Assembly: GCF_004216665.1 (NCBI RefSeq)
Contig: NZ_SGWY01000003.1
Location: 558,001-622,000, forward strand
Source of the DNA: Agromyces ramosus
GTDB lineage: Bacteria; Actinomycetota; Actinomycetes; Actinomycetales; Microbacteriaceae
Length of the DNA: 64,000 nucleotides
Direction of reading: 5' to 3'
A program made the translations under genes and the position numbers. Below, piece by piece: positions 18,252 to 27,332 of the stretch (within the stretch, counting starts at the first letter, position 1; every line of letters begins with the position of its first letter). The notes beneath the pieces were generated by a model. It was given only the letters and a program-made list of their open reading frames with translations, made no database searches and had not been told where the DNA came from.

Positions 18252-19488
18252 CGAGCCTGCCGGAGCGCCGTCGGGATGCGTCGATGTCGCGCCGTGCCAG
18301 GCGCAGGGCTTCGCTCGCGAGGCGCGCGACGTGGCCGGCCATCGCGATCGCCCGCGCTCGGTGGTGCTCGCCGATCACGGGGATCGCCGCCGCGGAGCTG
18401 CCGAGGACGTGACCGAGCTCGATCCGCATGCGCTCGGACTCGGCCAGCCGGGTCACGGCCTCGGCGCCGATCCAGCCCTGGTTGCCGGCGATGACATCAC
18501 GTGCGACATCGAGCTGCCGGTCTGCGTCCTTGATCGCATGGTGCACGTGGTTCACCATCGGAATCAGGTCCGTCGCGTGCTCGCGGGCTGCGTTGACGGC
18601 GGCATGCAACACCGCCTGCGCCTCCCGCAGTCGGCTGAGGTGCGCGAACGGGTCGGTGTTGACGCCGGTCGGCGGGAGGGCGGCGAGGGCTGCCCGCAGC
18701 TCGCCGATCGTATCGGCGACGCGGCGGGAAGGGGGCTCCTCGAGCGCGGCCGCGAGGTCCCGACGGCACTCCTCCACGACCGCGGCGAGCGCGGACTCCG
18801 CTCGCAACGCCTCGACCTCGAAGGTCTCCACCGCATCGAGCAGGGTCGCTGCTCGGCGCACCGATTCGACGGATGCCTCGAGCGCGACGCTCGCCTGCTC
18901 GCGCCGGCCGGCATCGTGCCGCCGCTCGGCCACCGCGACGCTGTGCTCGGCGAACCCGAGCAGCTGCTCGGCCTCCGCCGGGTTGGCCTCGACTCGGGCG
19001 AGGGCCTCTCCCGAGTAGCGGGCGGCGAGGCGGTCGATGGTGTCGCGCGCGTGCGGGACGCGAGCACGCAGATGCTCGACGTCGGCTCGTACGCCGGCGA
19101 TGATCTCGGGCGCACGGCGCGCCCGCCCGACCCGGTCGGCGAGTGCTGAGGTCTGCTCATCGAGCACGCCCTCCACCCATTCGCACATCTCGACGATGCG
19201 CAGGTAACGGGCCCGCACGTCGTCGGCGGTACCCGGGACGACATCGTGATTGAGCCGGTTCAACCGGAACGCCTCACTCAGTTGCCTGCGCACCGCGACG
19301 AGCGCCTCGCCCAGCTGCGTGGTGGCGTCGGCCCCCAGCAGGGCCTCGGCGAAGCCGAGCTCGTCGGTCGTGACACGGATGCGCTCGTCTGCGGCGACCA
19401 AGGCCCTTCCAGCCCGCTTCGCCACGTCGGCGTCGTGGACTCCGAGTTGTCGCGCGCTGCGTCTGCTCCTGACCCTGAAGCCGGCCAT
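18235..19488 (-). CDS. Second intact TPM-like coiled-coil protein
   Basis: 417 residues, paralogous over its whole length to the protein at 15610-16956, sharing blocks such as ADERIRVTTDEL, NPAEAEQLLGFAEHS, ALAALPPTGVNTDPF and GNQGWIGAEA. Unlike that copy it lacks the glycine-rich tail and hydrophobic C-terminus, ending in a basic stretch. No signal peptide or membrane helix is visible, so it should be cytoplasmic or peripheral. The 3' end overlaps the DUF2510 gene by 17 bp on the opposite strand. It is closer in sequence to the decayed copy at 7852-9046 (both have NTDPFAHLSRLREA) than to the first paralogue. Confidence 0.75.
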   Translation of the reverse strand: MAGFRVRSRRSARQLGVHDADVAKRAGRALVAADERIRVTTDELGFAEALLGADATTQLGEALVAVRRQLSEAFRLNRLNHDVVPGTADDVRARYLRIVEMCEWVEGVLDEQTSALADRVGRARRAPEIIAGVRADVEHLRARVPHARDTIDRLAARYSGEALARVEANPAEAEQLLGFAEHSVAVAERRHDAGRREQASVALEASVESVRRAATLLDAVETFEVEALRAESALAAVVEECRRDLAAALEEPPSRRVADTIGELRAALAALPPTGVNTDPFAHLSRLREAQAVLHAAVNAAREHATDLIPMVNHVHHAIKDADRQLDVARDVIAGNQGWIGAEAVTRLAESERMRIELGHVLGSSAAAIPVIGEHHRARAIAMAGHVARLASEALRLARRDIDASRRRSGRLATARS

Positions 19489-19525
19489 GCTCCATCATAT
19501 GGTCGGGGCTGGGCGTCAGGGCAGT

Positions 19526-20203
19526 TCAGGGTCGATCGGACCGAGGCTGCATGCTCAGTCCCGCGTCGTAGGCGGCGATGATCGCCGCCGCCCGGTCGCG
19601 CGCGCCGAGCTTCAGGAAGATCGCCGACACGTGCGACTTCACCGTGCGCTCTCCGACGCGCAGCTGCGTCGCGATCTCGCGGTTGTTCGCCCCTCGGCAG
19701 ATGCGGCGCAGCACCTCGAGCTCGCGTGGGGTCAGCTGCTCGAGGGCACGGCTCGCCGCCGGCGACGCCGGCGCACGATCCTTCGCCCGCGCCAGCACTC
19801 GGGGAAGCACCCGTGGGTCCAGCCAGGCTCCCCCGGCGGCGACGGCACGCACCGCCGCGATCAGGTCCTCGGCCGGGCTGTCCTTGAGCACGAAGCCCGC
19901 GGCGCCGGCGGTCAGCGCTCCCCAGAGCACCGCGTCGTCGTCGAACGTCGTCAGGGCGAGCACGGGAGGGGAATCCGGGACCGACCGGAGTTGCCGCGTC
20001 GCCTCGGGGCCGTCCATCCGCGGCATCCGTACGTCCATCAGCACGAGGTCGGGCCGGTGTGCGCGCACCGCAGGCAGCACGCCCGTGCCGTCGGCGCATT
20101 CGGCGACGACCGAGATGTCCGATTCGGCACCGAGGATGAGCGCGAGGCCGGCTCGCACCATGGCCTGGTCGTCGACGAGCAGGAGCCGGAGCGGCGCGGT
20201 CAC
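19526..20203 (-). CDS. NarL-family response regulator
   Basis: 225 residues. The receiver domain has the acidic pair Asp11-Asp12 and the phospho-acceptor Asp57 in LVLMDVRMP, and the C-terminal LuxR helix-turn-helix runs from about residue 160 (LTPRELEVLRRICRG, then VGERTVKSHVSAIFLKLG). The GTG start overlaps the kinase stop as GTGA, so the pair is co-translated. This selects position 20203 rather than an upstream start that would prefix an arginine-rich stretch. Regulated genes are unknown; the divergent membrane protein at 21451 is a possible target. Confidence 0.92.
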   Translation of the reverse strand: MTAPLRLLLVDDQAMVRAGLALILGAESDISVVAECADGTGVLPAVRAHRPDLVLMDVRMPRMDGPEATRQLRSVPDSPPVLALTTFDDDAVLWGALTAGAAGFVLKDSPAEDLIAAVRAVAAGGAWLDPRVLPRVLARAKDRAPASPAASRALEQLTPRELEVLRRICRGANNREIATQLRVGERTVKSHVSAIFLKLGARDRAAAIIAAYDAGLSMQPRSDRP

Positions 20204-21309
20204 GCGGCACCCCCGACGGGGAGCCGGCATTCGACGACCCACGAGTCGCCATCTGGCCCGCTGCTGAGCTCGCCGCCGAGCGAGGCGGCCTGCTCCCGCA
20301 GCCCGACGAGCCCGTAGCCTTCGGGACGGGGATCCGTCTCGCCGGTCGGCGTGAACGCGTTGGAGACCCGGGCGACCACGGCGTGATCGTCGATGCCGAT
20401 CTCCACGCTGGCCGACGTGCCGGGAGCGCTGTGCCGGGCGGCATTGGCGAGCGCCTCCTGCACGACCCGGTAGAGCGTGAGCCGGAGCGGCAGCGACAAC
20501 GGCTCGGCGGTGCCCCGGATGCTCAGCACCACCGGAAGCCCGGCCGAGCGATATGTCGTGACGAGTCGCTCGAGGTCCAAGGATCCCGCCTCGGACTCGT
20601 CGTCATCCCGGAGCATCCCGACGGCCCCGCGAATGGCGTCGAGGCTCTCGCGCGACACGCGTTCGGCCTCGATGAGGGCCGCCTCTGCCGCATCCGGATC
20701 CGTGCGCAGCAGACGACGTGCCCCGCCGACGTGCAGCACGACGACCGTCAGCGAATGCGCGACGAGGTCGTGCACGTCGCGGGCGAGCCGGTGCCGCTCG
20801 TCGCGGGCCGCGGCATCCGCCAGCTCGCCTTCGGCGGCGCGCAGTTCGTCGGCCAGCCGCGTGGCGCGCCGCAGGAGCACCCCCACGAGCACGCTGAACG
20901 CGCCGCCGAACGCGAAGTAGATCGCGCCCACATCCCACTCGACCCCGAACAGGAACGGCACGAACGGGAGCACCATGACGACGACGGTGACCGTGCCGAC
21001 CAACCAGCGGTCGTCGGACCTGCTGGCGAGCCGGCTGGCGGCCGCGAAGCCGACGAAGAGCGCCGCGCCGATCTCGGAGAGCGCGATGACGGGGATCACG
21101 GGGATGATCGCGAGGGCCGCGAAGGCGAGCTGGGGGAGCTCGACGCCGACGACGAGCAGCCCCCACGGCACCAGGGCGATCAGCATGGCGACCACGACCG
21201 CGGGATGGAACTGCGCGCCGACCACGGCCAGCATCGCGGCGACAAGGGCGATGCCGGCGTAGACGAGGTCGGTGACCCGTGAACCCGCCGCGACGGAAGC
21301 TCGCATCAT
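20200..21309 (-). CDS. Sensor histidine kinase, NarL-partner (HisKA_3) type
   Basis: 369 residues. About six hydrophobic segments fill residues 12-145, with almost no extracellular loop, typical of intramembrane-sensing kinases. The dimerisation box is ERHRLARDVHDLVAHSL with phospho-acceptor His180, and the HATPase domain has EALANAARHS and GYGLVGLREQA. AGGAG at 21316-21320 lies 6 bases before the ATG at 21309; a second ATG follows directly. It forms an operon with the response regulator downstream. The signal may be membrane stress, but nothing in the sequence identifies it. Confidence 0.92.
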   Translation of the reverse strand: MMRASVAAGSRVTDLVYAGIALVAAMLAVVGAQFHPAVVVAMLIALVPWGLLVVGVELPQLAFAALAIIPVIPVIALSEIGAALFVGFAAASRLASRSDDRWLVGTVTVVVMVLPFVPFLFGVEWDVGAIYFAFGGAFSVLVGVLLRRATRLADELRAAEGELADAAARDERHRLARDVHDLVAHSLTVVVLHVGGARRLLRTDPDAAEAALIEAERVSRESLDAIRGAVGMLRDDDESEAGSLDLERLVTTYRSAGLPVVLSIRGTAEPLSLPLRLTLYRVVQEALANAARHSAPGTSASVEIGIDDHAVVARVSNAFTPTGETDPRPEGYGLVGLREQAASLGGELSSGPDGDSWVVECRLPVGGAA

Positions 21310-21450
21310 GCGTCGCTCCTCTCGGCCTTTCGCCTTGGGCCTGGCTTCAACGAAACCGTATCGGACGGGTTCTCGCCTCGTACCGTGGTACGAGAACGAG
21401 GCGTTCCCCGGTGCGATGACGGCGGCTCGACCGGCGCGGAGCATCGAGGC

Positions 21451-22383
21451 ATGACCACCACGATCCCGACCACTCCTCGCCGCACCTCCCCCCGCCCGTC
21501 GGCGGCAGGCGCCGTGCTCGCGGTCGGCGCCGGCCTGAGCGCCGTCGCGTTCGCGATCGCCGTCGTCGGCCTGATCGTCGATCCGACCGTGCTCACGGGG
21601 GCGCCCGCCTGGATGAAGCCCGCCAAGTTCTCGTTCTCGATCGCGGTCTACCTGCTGACGCTGCGCTGGATCCTGTCGCACGTTCGGGGCCACGCCCGGC
21701 TGCTTGCGGCGCTCGGCACCGTCATCACGGTCGCCCTCGTCGCCGAGATCGTGCTCGTCGAGATGCAGGTCCTCCGCGGCACGACCAGCCACTACAACGA
21801 ATCCAGCGACCTGGATGCCGCGGTGTGGTACGCGATGGGCGGCATCGTGTCGCTCGTGCTGATCGCGACCATCGCCGCCGGCGTGCTCGCCCTGAGGCAG
21901 CGCGGACTGGATCCCGGGCTGGCGGCGGGGCTTCGCTGGGGAATCGGCATCTGCGTGCTCGGCATGCTCGCGGCGGTCACGATGATCTTCAACAAGGCCT
22001 GGAACGACTCCGGCGGACACACCGTCGGCGCCGCGGATGGCGGCGCCGGAATGCCGATCACCGGCTGGAGCCTCGAGCACGGCGACCTTCGCGTGGGGCA
22101 CTTCATCGGGCTGCACGCCCTGCAGGTGCTGCCGCTGCTCGCATGGGCGCTGCTGCGGTGGACGCGCCTGGATGCCACGACCCGTGCCCGCCTGCTCACC
22201 GTGTCTGGGATGAGCTACACGGCGGTCGTGCTGCTCGTCACCTGGCAGGCGATTCGCGGGCAGAGCGTCGTTCGCCCGGATGGCGAGACCCTGGCGGTCG
22301 CCGCCGCGCTCGCGGGACTCGCGGCGGTGGCCACGGTCATGGTGCTGCGACGAAACCGTCGCGGGATCACGTTGGTTGGGTAG
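21451..22383 (+). CDS. Multi-pass membrane protein of unknown function
   Basis: 310 residues with about eight hydrophobic segments, beginning after a short Thr/Pro-rich N-terminus. Polar conserved-looking pieces lie between them (PAWMKPAKFSFS, NESSDLDAAVWYAMGG, HFIGLHALQVLPLLAW). The second has the flavour of bacterial integral membrane proteins involved in redox or transport, but I do not recognise the family. The ATG at 21451 is the first start with a membrane-compatible N-terminus. It is transcribed divergently from the kinase/regulator operon with 141 bp between, so it could be controlled by that system. Confidence 0.75.
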   Translation: MTTTIPTTPRRTSPRPSAAGAVLAVGAGLSAVAFAIAVVGLIVDPTVLTGAPAWMKPAKFSFSIAVYLLTLRWILSHVRGHARLLAALGTVITVALVAEIVLVEMQVLRGTTSHYNESSDLDAAVWYAMGGIVSLVLIATIAAGVLALRQRGLDPGLAAGLRWGIGICVLGMLAAVTMIFNKAWNDSGGHTVGAADGGAGMPITGWSLEHGDLRVGHFIGLHALQVLPLLAWALLRWTRLDATTRARLLTVSGMSYTAVVLLVTWQAIRGQSVVRPDGETLAVAAALAGLAAVATVMVLRRNRRGITLVG

Positions 22384-22452
22384 CATCCGTCATCGAGGGG
22401 ATGCTGTCGCAGACAGCCCCTGAACCGATCCAGACCACGAGGAAGAGGCCTG

Positions 22453-23265
22453 ATGTCGTCACCCGAGCAGACCGTCGTCATCACCGGGGCCTCAGGGCGG
22501 ATCGGACGCGCGGTCGTCCCGCTCCTCCGGCGCCCGGGCCGGATGCTGCGTCTCGTGGACACGAGTCCGGCCGAATTCGAGCCCGGCGACGACATCTCCT
22601 GGCACGACGTGTCGATCGAGGACGCCGAGGGGATAGAAGAGGTGCTCGACGGGGCATCCGGGCTGGTGCACCTCGCGGGCCTCGCGTCTGAACGGCCGTG
22701 GGCGGACCTGCTGCGGGTCAACATCGACGGCACGCACACCGTGCTCGAAGCAGCACGGCGCACCGGGGTCGATCGGGTGCTGCTCGCGAGCTCGATCCAC
22801 GCCGTCGGATTCCAGCCGGTCGCCGCGGCCGGCGCGGCCGTGCCGCCGCTTCCGCGACCCGACACCTACTACGGCGTCAGCAAGGCCGCCATGGAGGCGC
22901 TCGGCAGCCTCTACGCCGACCGGTTCGGGATGTCGGTCGTCAGCGCGCGCATCTGCGCCTTCACGGCCAATGCCGGCGACGGTCGAGCGACAGCCCAATG
23001 GCTCTCGCCCGGCGACATGGCCCGGCTCATCGAGGCCGGTCTCGCGCTCGACGACGGTGCGCACCACATCGTGTGGGGCGTCTCCGCCAACGCACCCGGT
23101 TGGTTCTCGCTCGATGCCGGATTCGCGATCGGCTACCACCCGCAGGACGACGCTCGCGCGGTGGCGATCGAGCGCGACGGGGTTGAGCCGCCCGAGCCCG
23201 ACGCCCGGGCGCCGCTCGGGGGCGTGTTCACGGATGAGCAGCACCCCGTCGGCGGCACCTGGTGA
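22453..23265 (+). CDS. NAD-dependent epimerase/dehydratase, uronate dehydrogenase-like
   Basis: 270-residue extended short-chain dehydrogenase. The NAD-binding GASGRIGR is at residues 11-18, the catalytic Tyr and Lys are in YYGVSK, and the C-terminal piece GVSANAPGWFSLDAGFAIGYHPQDDA is close to what I remember of uronate dehydrogenases (glucuronate/galacturonate to aldarolactone). That signature favours uronate dehydrogenase over a generic SDR. Start ATG 22453 follows GAAGAGG. No other uronate catabolism gene is adjacent, so the pathway is incomplete in view. Confidence 0.75.
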   Translation: MSSPEQTVVITGASGRIGRAVVPLLRRPGRMLRLVDTSPAEFEPGDDISWHDVSIEDAEGIEEVLDGASGLVHLAGLASERPWADLLRVNIDGTHTVLEAARRTGVDRVLLASSIHAVGFQPVAAAGAAVPPLPRPDTYYGVSKAAMEALGSLYADRFGMSVVSARICAFTANAGDGRATAQWLSPGDMARLIEAGLALDDGAHHIVWGVSANAPGWFSLDAGFAIGYHPQDDARAVAIERDGVEPPEPDARAPLGGVFTDEQHPVGGTW

Positions 23266-23281
23266 GCCTCGGCAGCTGAGC

Positions 23282-24679
23282 TCAGGCGGCGGTGGCCACG
23301 AGCTCGTCGACCGACGAGCGGGAGAGCTCCGCGGCATCCGTTGCGAAGGAAGGCGCCTCGGCGGCCTCTGCGGCACTGAGTTCGGCCTCGACTGCGTCGA
23401 TCGGGTTGGCGATCTCATCGCGCCGCATCCGCGCGGCGATGATCGCGACCACGCCGATCACGAGCGGCGCGAGCCCCGCGATGAGGAACACGACCGGCAG
23501 CCCGAGCGACTCCCCGGCGGGCCCGGCGATGGCCATCGAGATCGGCATGAACGCGAGCGAGACGAAGAAGTCGAGGCTCGAGACGCGGCCGAGCATCTCG
23601 CCCGGGACGCGGCGCTGCAGCAGCGTTCCCCAGATCACCACGCCGCCGTTGAACGCCGCGCCGACCAGGAACGCCGCGATCGCCATCACCCAGATCTGGT
23701 CGGTCAGGCCGAACACCGCGAGGGGGAGGCATCCGAACGCCCAGAGCAGGTTCATCACGGTGAGGTAGCGCCGCGGCATCCGGAGCGATGCGATGATCGC
23801 GGAACCGACCGCGCCGCCGATGCCGAACGCGGCCAGGATCAGCGCGTGGTCCTCGGGGCCGCCGGCGGCGACGTCCTTGATCACGAACGGCACGAGCACC
23901 TCGAACGGGCCCACGATCAGGAAGATCAGCAGCGACGCGAACGTGAGCGTGCCGAGCAGCCACGGGGTGCGCACCATGTACACGAAGCCCTCGCGCACGT
24001 CGGTGAGCAGGGCGACGGCCGGATGCCGCGTGACGCCGTCTGCGGTCTCGGCGCCCCCGGGCTCGGGCTCGGGCCGCTCGCCGCGCAGCGGCACCTCGGG
24101 CACCTTCAGGATGCACACCGCCGCCACGACACCGGTCAGGGCGGTTACGGCGAGCGCGGCGCCGGGCGACGAGATCGCGATGAGTGCGCTCGCCAGCGCC
24201 GGACCGCCGGCCTGCATGAGGATGGGCCGCGCCATGCCCTCGAAGCCGTTCGCGGCCATGAGCTCGTCCTCGGGCAGCACGCTCGGCAGCAACGCCGAGT
24301 ACGCCGGGTAGTACAGGCCGGCCATCACGCCGCCGATGAATGCGACGACCGCGAGCTGCCACACGGCGAGGCCGCCGGTGAGCGAGAGCAGCGCGACGAT
24401 GCCGACCGTCGTGGCCCGCACGACCTCGACCACGAACAGGATGCGCCGCTGCGACATCCGATCGGCGAGCGCACCGCCCAGCAGCGTGGTCAGCAGCATG
24501 CCGACCGCCGTCGCGCCGGCGACGACGGAGAGCTCGGCCGCGCCGCCGCCGATGGCGACGATCTGCCAGACGAGCGCGACCATCCAGATGCCGGCGCCGA
24601 CCATCGACGCCACGAGTGCCGCGGCCAGCCAGCGGTAGGCCGGGTTGCGCAGGGGCCGGAGTGCCCGAGGTGTTGACAT
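23282..24679 (-). CDS. MFS transporter, MFS_3 (EntS-like) exporter
   Basis: 465 residues with twelve predicted membrane helices. The N-terminus PLRNPAYRWLAAALVASMVG and the loop GGALADRMSQRRILF fit the MFS_3 group, which includes enterobactin exporter EntS and macrolide-type efflux proteins. The cytoplasmic tail is acidic and alanine-rich. I prefer ATG 24679 because AAGGAC lies 8 bases upstream; a GTG two codons earlier is possible. Two CTCGAG hexamers separated by 9 bases at 24709-24729, just upstream, may be an operator. The substrate is unknown. Confidence 0.85.
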   Translation of the reverse strand: MSTPRALRPLRNPAYRWLAAALVASMVGAGIWMVALVWQIVAIGGGAAELSVVAGATAVGMLLTTLLGGALADRMSQRRILFVVEVVRATTVGIVALLSLTGGLAVWQLAVVAFIGGVMAGLYYPAYSALLPSVLPEDELMAANGFEGMARPILMQAGGPALASALIAISSPGAALAVTALTGVVAAVCILKVPEVPLRGERPEPEPGGAETADGVTRHPAVALLTDVREGFVYMVRTPWLLGTLTFASLLIFLIVGPFEVLVPFVIKDVAAGGPEDHALILAAFGIGGAVGSAIIASLRMPRRYLTVMNLLWAFGCLPLAVFGLTDQIWVMAIAAFLVGAAFNGGVVIWGTLLQRRVPGEMLGRVSSLDFFVSLAFMPISMAIAGPAGESLGLPVVFLIAGLAPLVIGVVAIIAARMRRDEIANPIDAVEAELSAAEAAEAPSFATDAAELSRSSVDELVATAA

Positions 24680-24790
24680 GATCACTGTCCTTCACTGAGT
24701 GCGGATGGCTCGAGAACGGATGTCTCGAGGATGCTTCTACTCAGGCGTCGAACGGGGATCTGGGAGATCGACACGGCTCAACGAGATCGC

Positions 24791-24846
24791 GGTACCGAAG
24801 GACCGAAGTACCGAGGTACCGAAGTAGCGAGGTACCGAGGTACCGC
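24791..24846. repeat. Octanucleotide array, RGTACCGA type (about 7 units)
   Basis: Seven consecutive 8-base units with consensus (A/G)GTACCGA, two of them with one substitution. The array fills part of the 258-bp gap between the MFS gene and DUF1761, which contains nothing else I recognise. The same unit recurs at 28420-28449 and 43559-43583. Confidence 0.85.
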
Positions 24847-24937
24847 GTCTGGAACGCACAACTCCGTCGTTCCATCCCGGTTGCGCGGCAACCCCGCGTT
24901 GGGGGACTCGCTCGGGCGGCCGGCCGCGAGAGCTCCC

Positions 24938-25369
24938 TCAGACGGTGCCGGCCGGGGGCCAGACGCCGATGATCACGGCCATGACGACGATCGTCACGAG
25001 CTCGTGCGCGATGTTCAGCACGGTGAGCGACGACGGGCGGCCCTCGAAGGCGTCGTGCGTGATGAACCGCGCGGCCGTGAAGCCCGCCCAGAGGATCACT
25101 CCCGTGAGGAGCGCCGCCACCAGGTAGCCGCCGCCGTAGAAGTGCCACGCGATCGTCGAGGCGCCCGCGAGCACCCAGGCCGTGACGAAGCTGACGAGCA
25201 CCGTCAGGACCAGCGGCATCACCGCGCTCGCGCCCGGACGATCCATGTCGACGTTCGCGAGCTTCGCCCACCGGGTGCCGAACACGCCCCGCGCGTACCA
25301 GATCGCTCCCACGGCCATGCTCGACGCCGTCGCCAGCAGTACCGCCCAGTAGTTGATCTCGGGGACCAT
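24938..25369 (-). CDS. DUF1761 membrane protein
   Basis: 143 residues with four hydrophobic segments. The start MVPEINYWAVLLATASSM followed by GAIWY and a first cytoplasmic piece GVFGTRWAKL matches DUF1761, a small family of integral membrane proteins of unknown function. The whole family length is present. A broken copy of its first 24-26 codons lies at 9047-9125. A TACGCT at about 25445 on the minus strand could be its -10 box, giving a leader of about 75 bases. Confidence 0.8.
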   Translation of the reverse strand: MVPEINYWAVLLATASSMAVGAIWYARGVFGTRWAKLANVDMDRPGASAVMPLVLTVLVSFVTAWVLAGASTIAWHFYGGGYLVAALLTGVILWAGFTAARFITHDAFEGRPSSLTVLNIAHELVTIVVMAVIIGVWPPAGTV

Positions 25370-25724
25370 GTCTCCGCCTCCTCGTCGCGGCCGGGGCCGC
25401 GCATCGTCGCGCCGCGCTGCTGTCGCCGTGCTGCCGCTGCGCGAGAGCGTACTCCCGCGGCGGTTCCGGTGGGTCGCAGCGCGCCGAACGGATGCCGCGA
25501 CGCTGCGCCCGCGGCATCCGCTCGGGGTCTTCGCTCAGCACCGGCCTCACGTGCGCCCTGCGACCAGGCGAAGCGGATGCCGCGACGCGCAGGCCGTACG
25601 TGTCAGACGCGATTCGCCCACGTGACGTCGATGAGGGCTTCCCCACGTAGGGTCGATGAAGGAGGTGCCCTTCACTTCTGGCCGTGCGTGCTGACGCCCC
25701 GCGATCTCGACGAGGGCGCTGACG
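25370..25724. other. Long intergenic stretch without a gene
   Basis: No reading frame here is convincing. It contains a hairpin of the GGATGCC word (25489-25520), another lone copy near 25575, and a loose direct repeat around 25618-25665 sharing CACGT and TCGATGA. The tandem repeat at 25725 follows directly. Confidence 0.5.
25489..25520. terminator. GGATGCC/GGCATCC hairpin
   Basis: CGGATGCCGCG (25489-25499) pairs perfectly with CGCGGCATCCG (25510-25520) across a 10-base loop. It lies upstream of the DUF1761 gene and far from any 3' end, so here it may not act as a terminator. Confidence 0.4.
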
Positions 25725-25848
25725 CTCACCTGTTCTCCACAACGCTGACGCTCACCTGTCCTCCACAACGCTGACCCTCACCTGTCCTCCACAACGCTGA
25801 CCCTCACCTGTCCTCCACAACAGCTGACCTCACCTGTCCTCCACAACG
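25725..25848. repeat. 26-bp direct tandem repeat, five copies
   Basis: Unit CTCACCTGTCCTCCACAAC followed by GCTGACC, starting at 25725, 25751, 25777, 25803 and 25829. The period is exactly 26 in every step. The first copy has TTCTCC for TCCTCC, the fourth has an AGCTGAC end, and the fifth diverges after CACAAC. It ends about 90 bp before the start of the HNH gene. There are no unique spacers, so it is not a CRISPR. Confidence 0.9.
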
Positions 25849-25940
25849 AGGATGCAAGTGCAGTTACTCACAGCCAATATCCCTGATCAGCCCATATTTC
25901 ACCGCCGCGCAATGTCAGTGGGTCCCTGCAGGATGGAGAC

Positions 25941-27332
25941 ATGGAACAGCCCCTCCACCTCATCGAACGTGACATCGAGGAGTTGCGTGCGGCATGGGGC
26001 GGAGCGATGCCGGCATTCAGCGCGATCGTCGGAGCGACGCAAGCCGAGGTCGAGCAGATGAGCGACGCCGGGCTCGTACGCGTGACCGACGCACTCGCCC
26101 GGGTTCGACGCGACGCCGAGGCGCTGCTCGCGCGCGTCGCCGCCGAGGTGTCGAAGCGGTCGAGCTCGGAGCTGGGTTCGTCCAGCCTCGCCAGGGCGCA
26201 GGGGTTCCACAACCCGGTCCGGCTCATCGCCGCATCCACCGGAGCGTCCCGAAGCGACGCGGCGAAGCTCATCGCGGTCGGCACCGCCACCGCGGAGCGA
26301 CACTCCTTCGTCGGTGAGCGGTTGCCTGCGCGGCATCCGCACGTCGCCGCCGCGCTCGACTCCGCCACGATCGGTGTCGACGCGGCTTCCGCGATCACGG
26401 CGATGCTCGAGCGCGTGCGGGTTCGAGCCGATCCCGCACTGGCCGACACGACCGAAGCGATACTGGTCGACCTCGCCGCTCGGGTGCCGCTCGAGCTCCT
26501 CATCCGCGGAGTCCGCGAGGCGGAGGCCCGACTCGACCGCGACGGCGTCGAACCGCGCGAGGAGGAGCTCCGCAGCGAACGCTCGCTCACGATGCGTGAA
26601 GACGGGGCGGGTGTGGTGCACCTGCACGCGCGCCTCGATCCCGAGACGGCGGCGCCAGTCAAGGCGGCGATCGAGGCGCTCGTGAGCGACGTCCTTCGCC
26701 GCCGCGAGCCGAGCGCCGGGGATTCTGGCCCGGTCATCGACGACCGCCGCTCGATTCCCCAGATCCAGGCCGACGCCCTCGCCGCGCTCGCTCGCCACGC
26801 CCTCGGCTGCGAACAGACGCTCGCCCCACTGGCGAAAGCCACGGTCGTGGTCCGCATCGACCTCGACTCGCTCGTCGACGGGCTCGGGCACGCACGTATC
26901 GACGGCATCGATCAACCCATCTCTGCATCCACGGCGCGGCGCATGTCGGCCGACGCCCAGCTCATTCCCGCCGTGCTCGGTGGCGAGAGGCTCCCGCTCG
27001 ACCTCGGCCGCGCGGCCCGGTTGTTCAGCCGGGCGCAGCGGCTCGCATTGGCCGAGCGCGACGGCGGATGCGCCTCCTGCGGCCAGAACATCGCGTACGT
27101 CGACGCCCATCACATCAGATGGTGGGATCGTGACATCGGCCCGACCGACCTTGCCAACGGCGTCATGCTCTGCAGCTTCTGCCACCATAGAATTCACCGC
27201 GAAGGCTGGGACATCCGCGCAACTCGCAACGAGGTGTGGTTCATCCCGCCACCGCACGTCGATCCTGCGCAGACGCCTCGACTCGGCGGGCGCGCCCGAT
27301 TCGACCTCCCCCGAACCGTGGTCGCAGCATGA
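25941..27332 (+). CDS. DUF222 / HNH endonuclease (REP13E12-like)
   Basis: 463 residues. The N-terminal two thirds is the helical DUF222 domain (STGASRSDAAKLIAVG, VHLHARLDPETAAPVKAA). The C-terminus is an HNH nuclease with a CxxC pair at 377-380, the metal/catalytic AHH at 389-391 and a second CxxC (CSFCHH) at 411-416, all intact. Such genes are scattered in many copies in Actinobacteria and related to the 13E12 repeat family of mycobacteria; a biological role has not been settled. The tandem repeat immediately upstream could be a target or a trace of its mobility. ATG 25941 is preceded by GGAGA. Confidence 0.88.
   Translation: MEQPLHLIERDIEELRAAWGGAMPAFSAIVGATQAEVEQMSDAGLVRVTDALARVRRDAEALLARVAAEVSKRSSSELGSSSLARAQGFHNPVRLIAASTGASRSDAAKLIAVGTATAERHSFVGERLPARHPHVAAALDSATIGVDAASAITAMLERVRVRADPALADTTEAILVDLAARVPLELLIRGVREAEARLDRDGVEPREEELRSERSLTMREDGAGVVHLHARLDPETAAPVKAAIEALVSDVLRRREPSAGDSGPVIDDRRSIPQIQADALAALARHALGCEQTLAPLAKATVVVRIDLDSLVDGLGHARIDGIDQPISASTARRMSADAQLIPAVLGGERLPLDLGRAARLFSRAQRLALAERDGGCASCGQNIAYVDAHHIRWWDRDIGPTDLANGVMLCSFCHHRIHREGWDIRATRNEVWFIPPPHVDPAQTPRLGGRARFDLPRTVVAA

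Noticed and set aside
25725-25848. CRISPR array
   Set aside because: The 26-bp units are contiguous with no spacers, and no cas gene is present.
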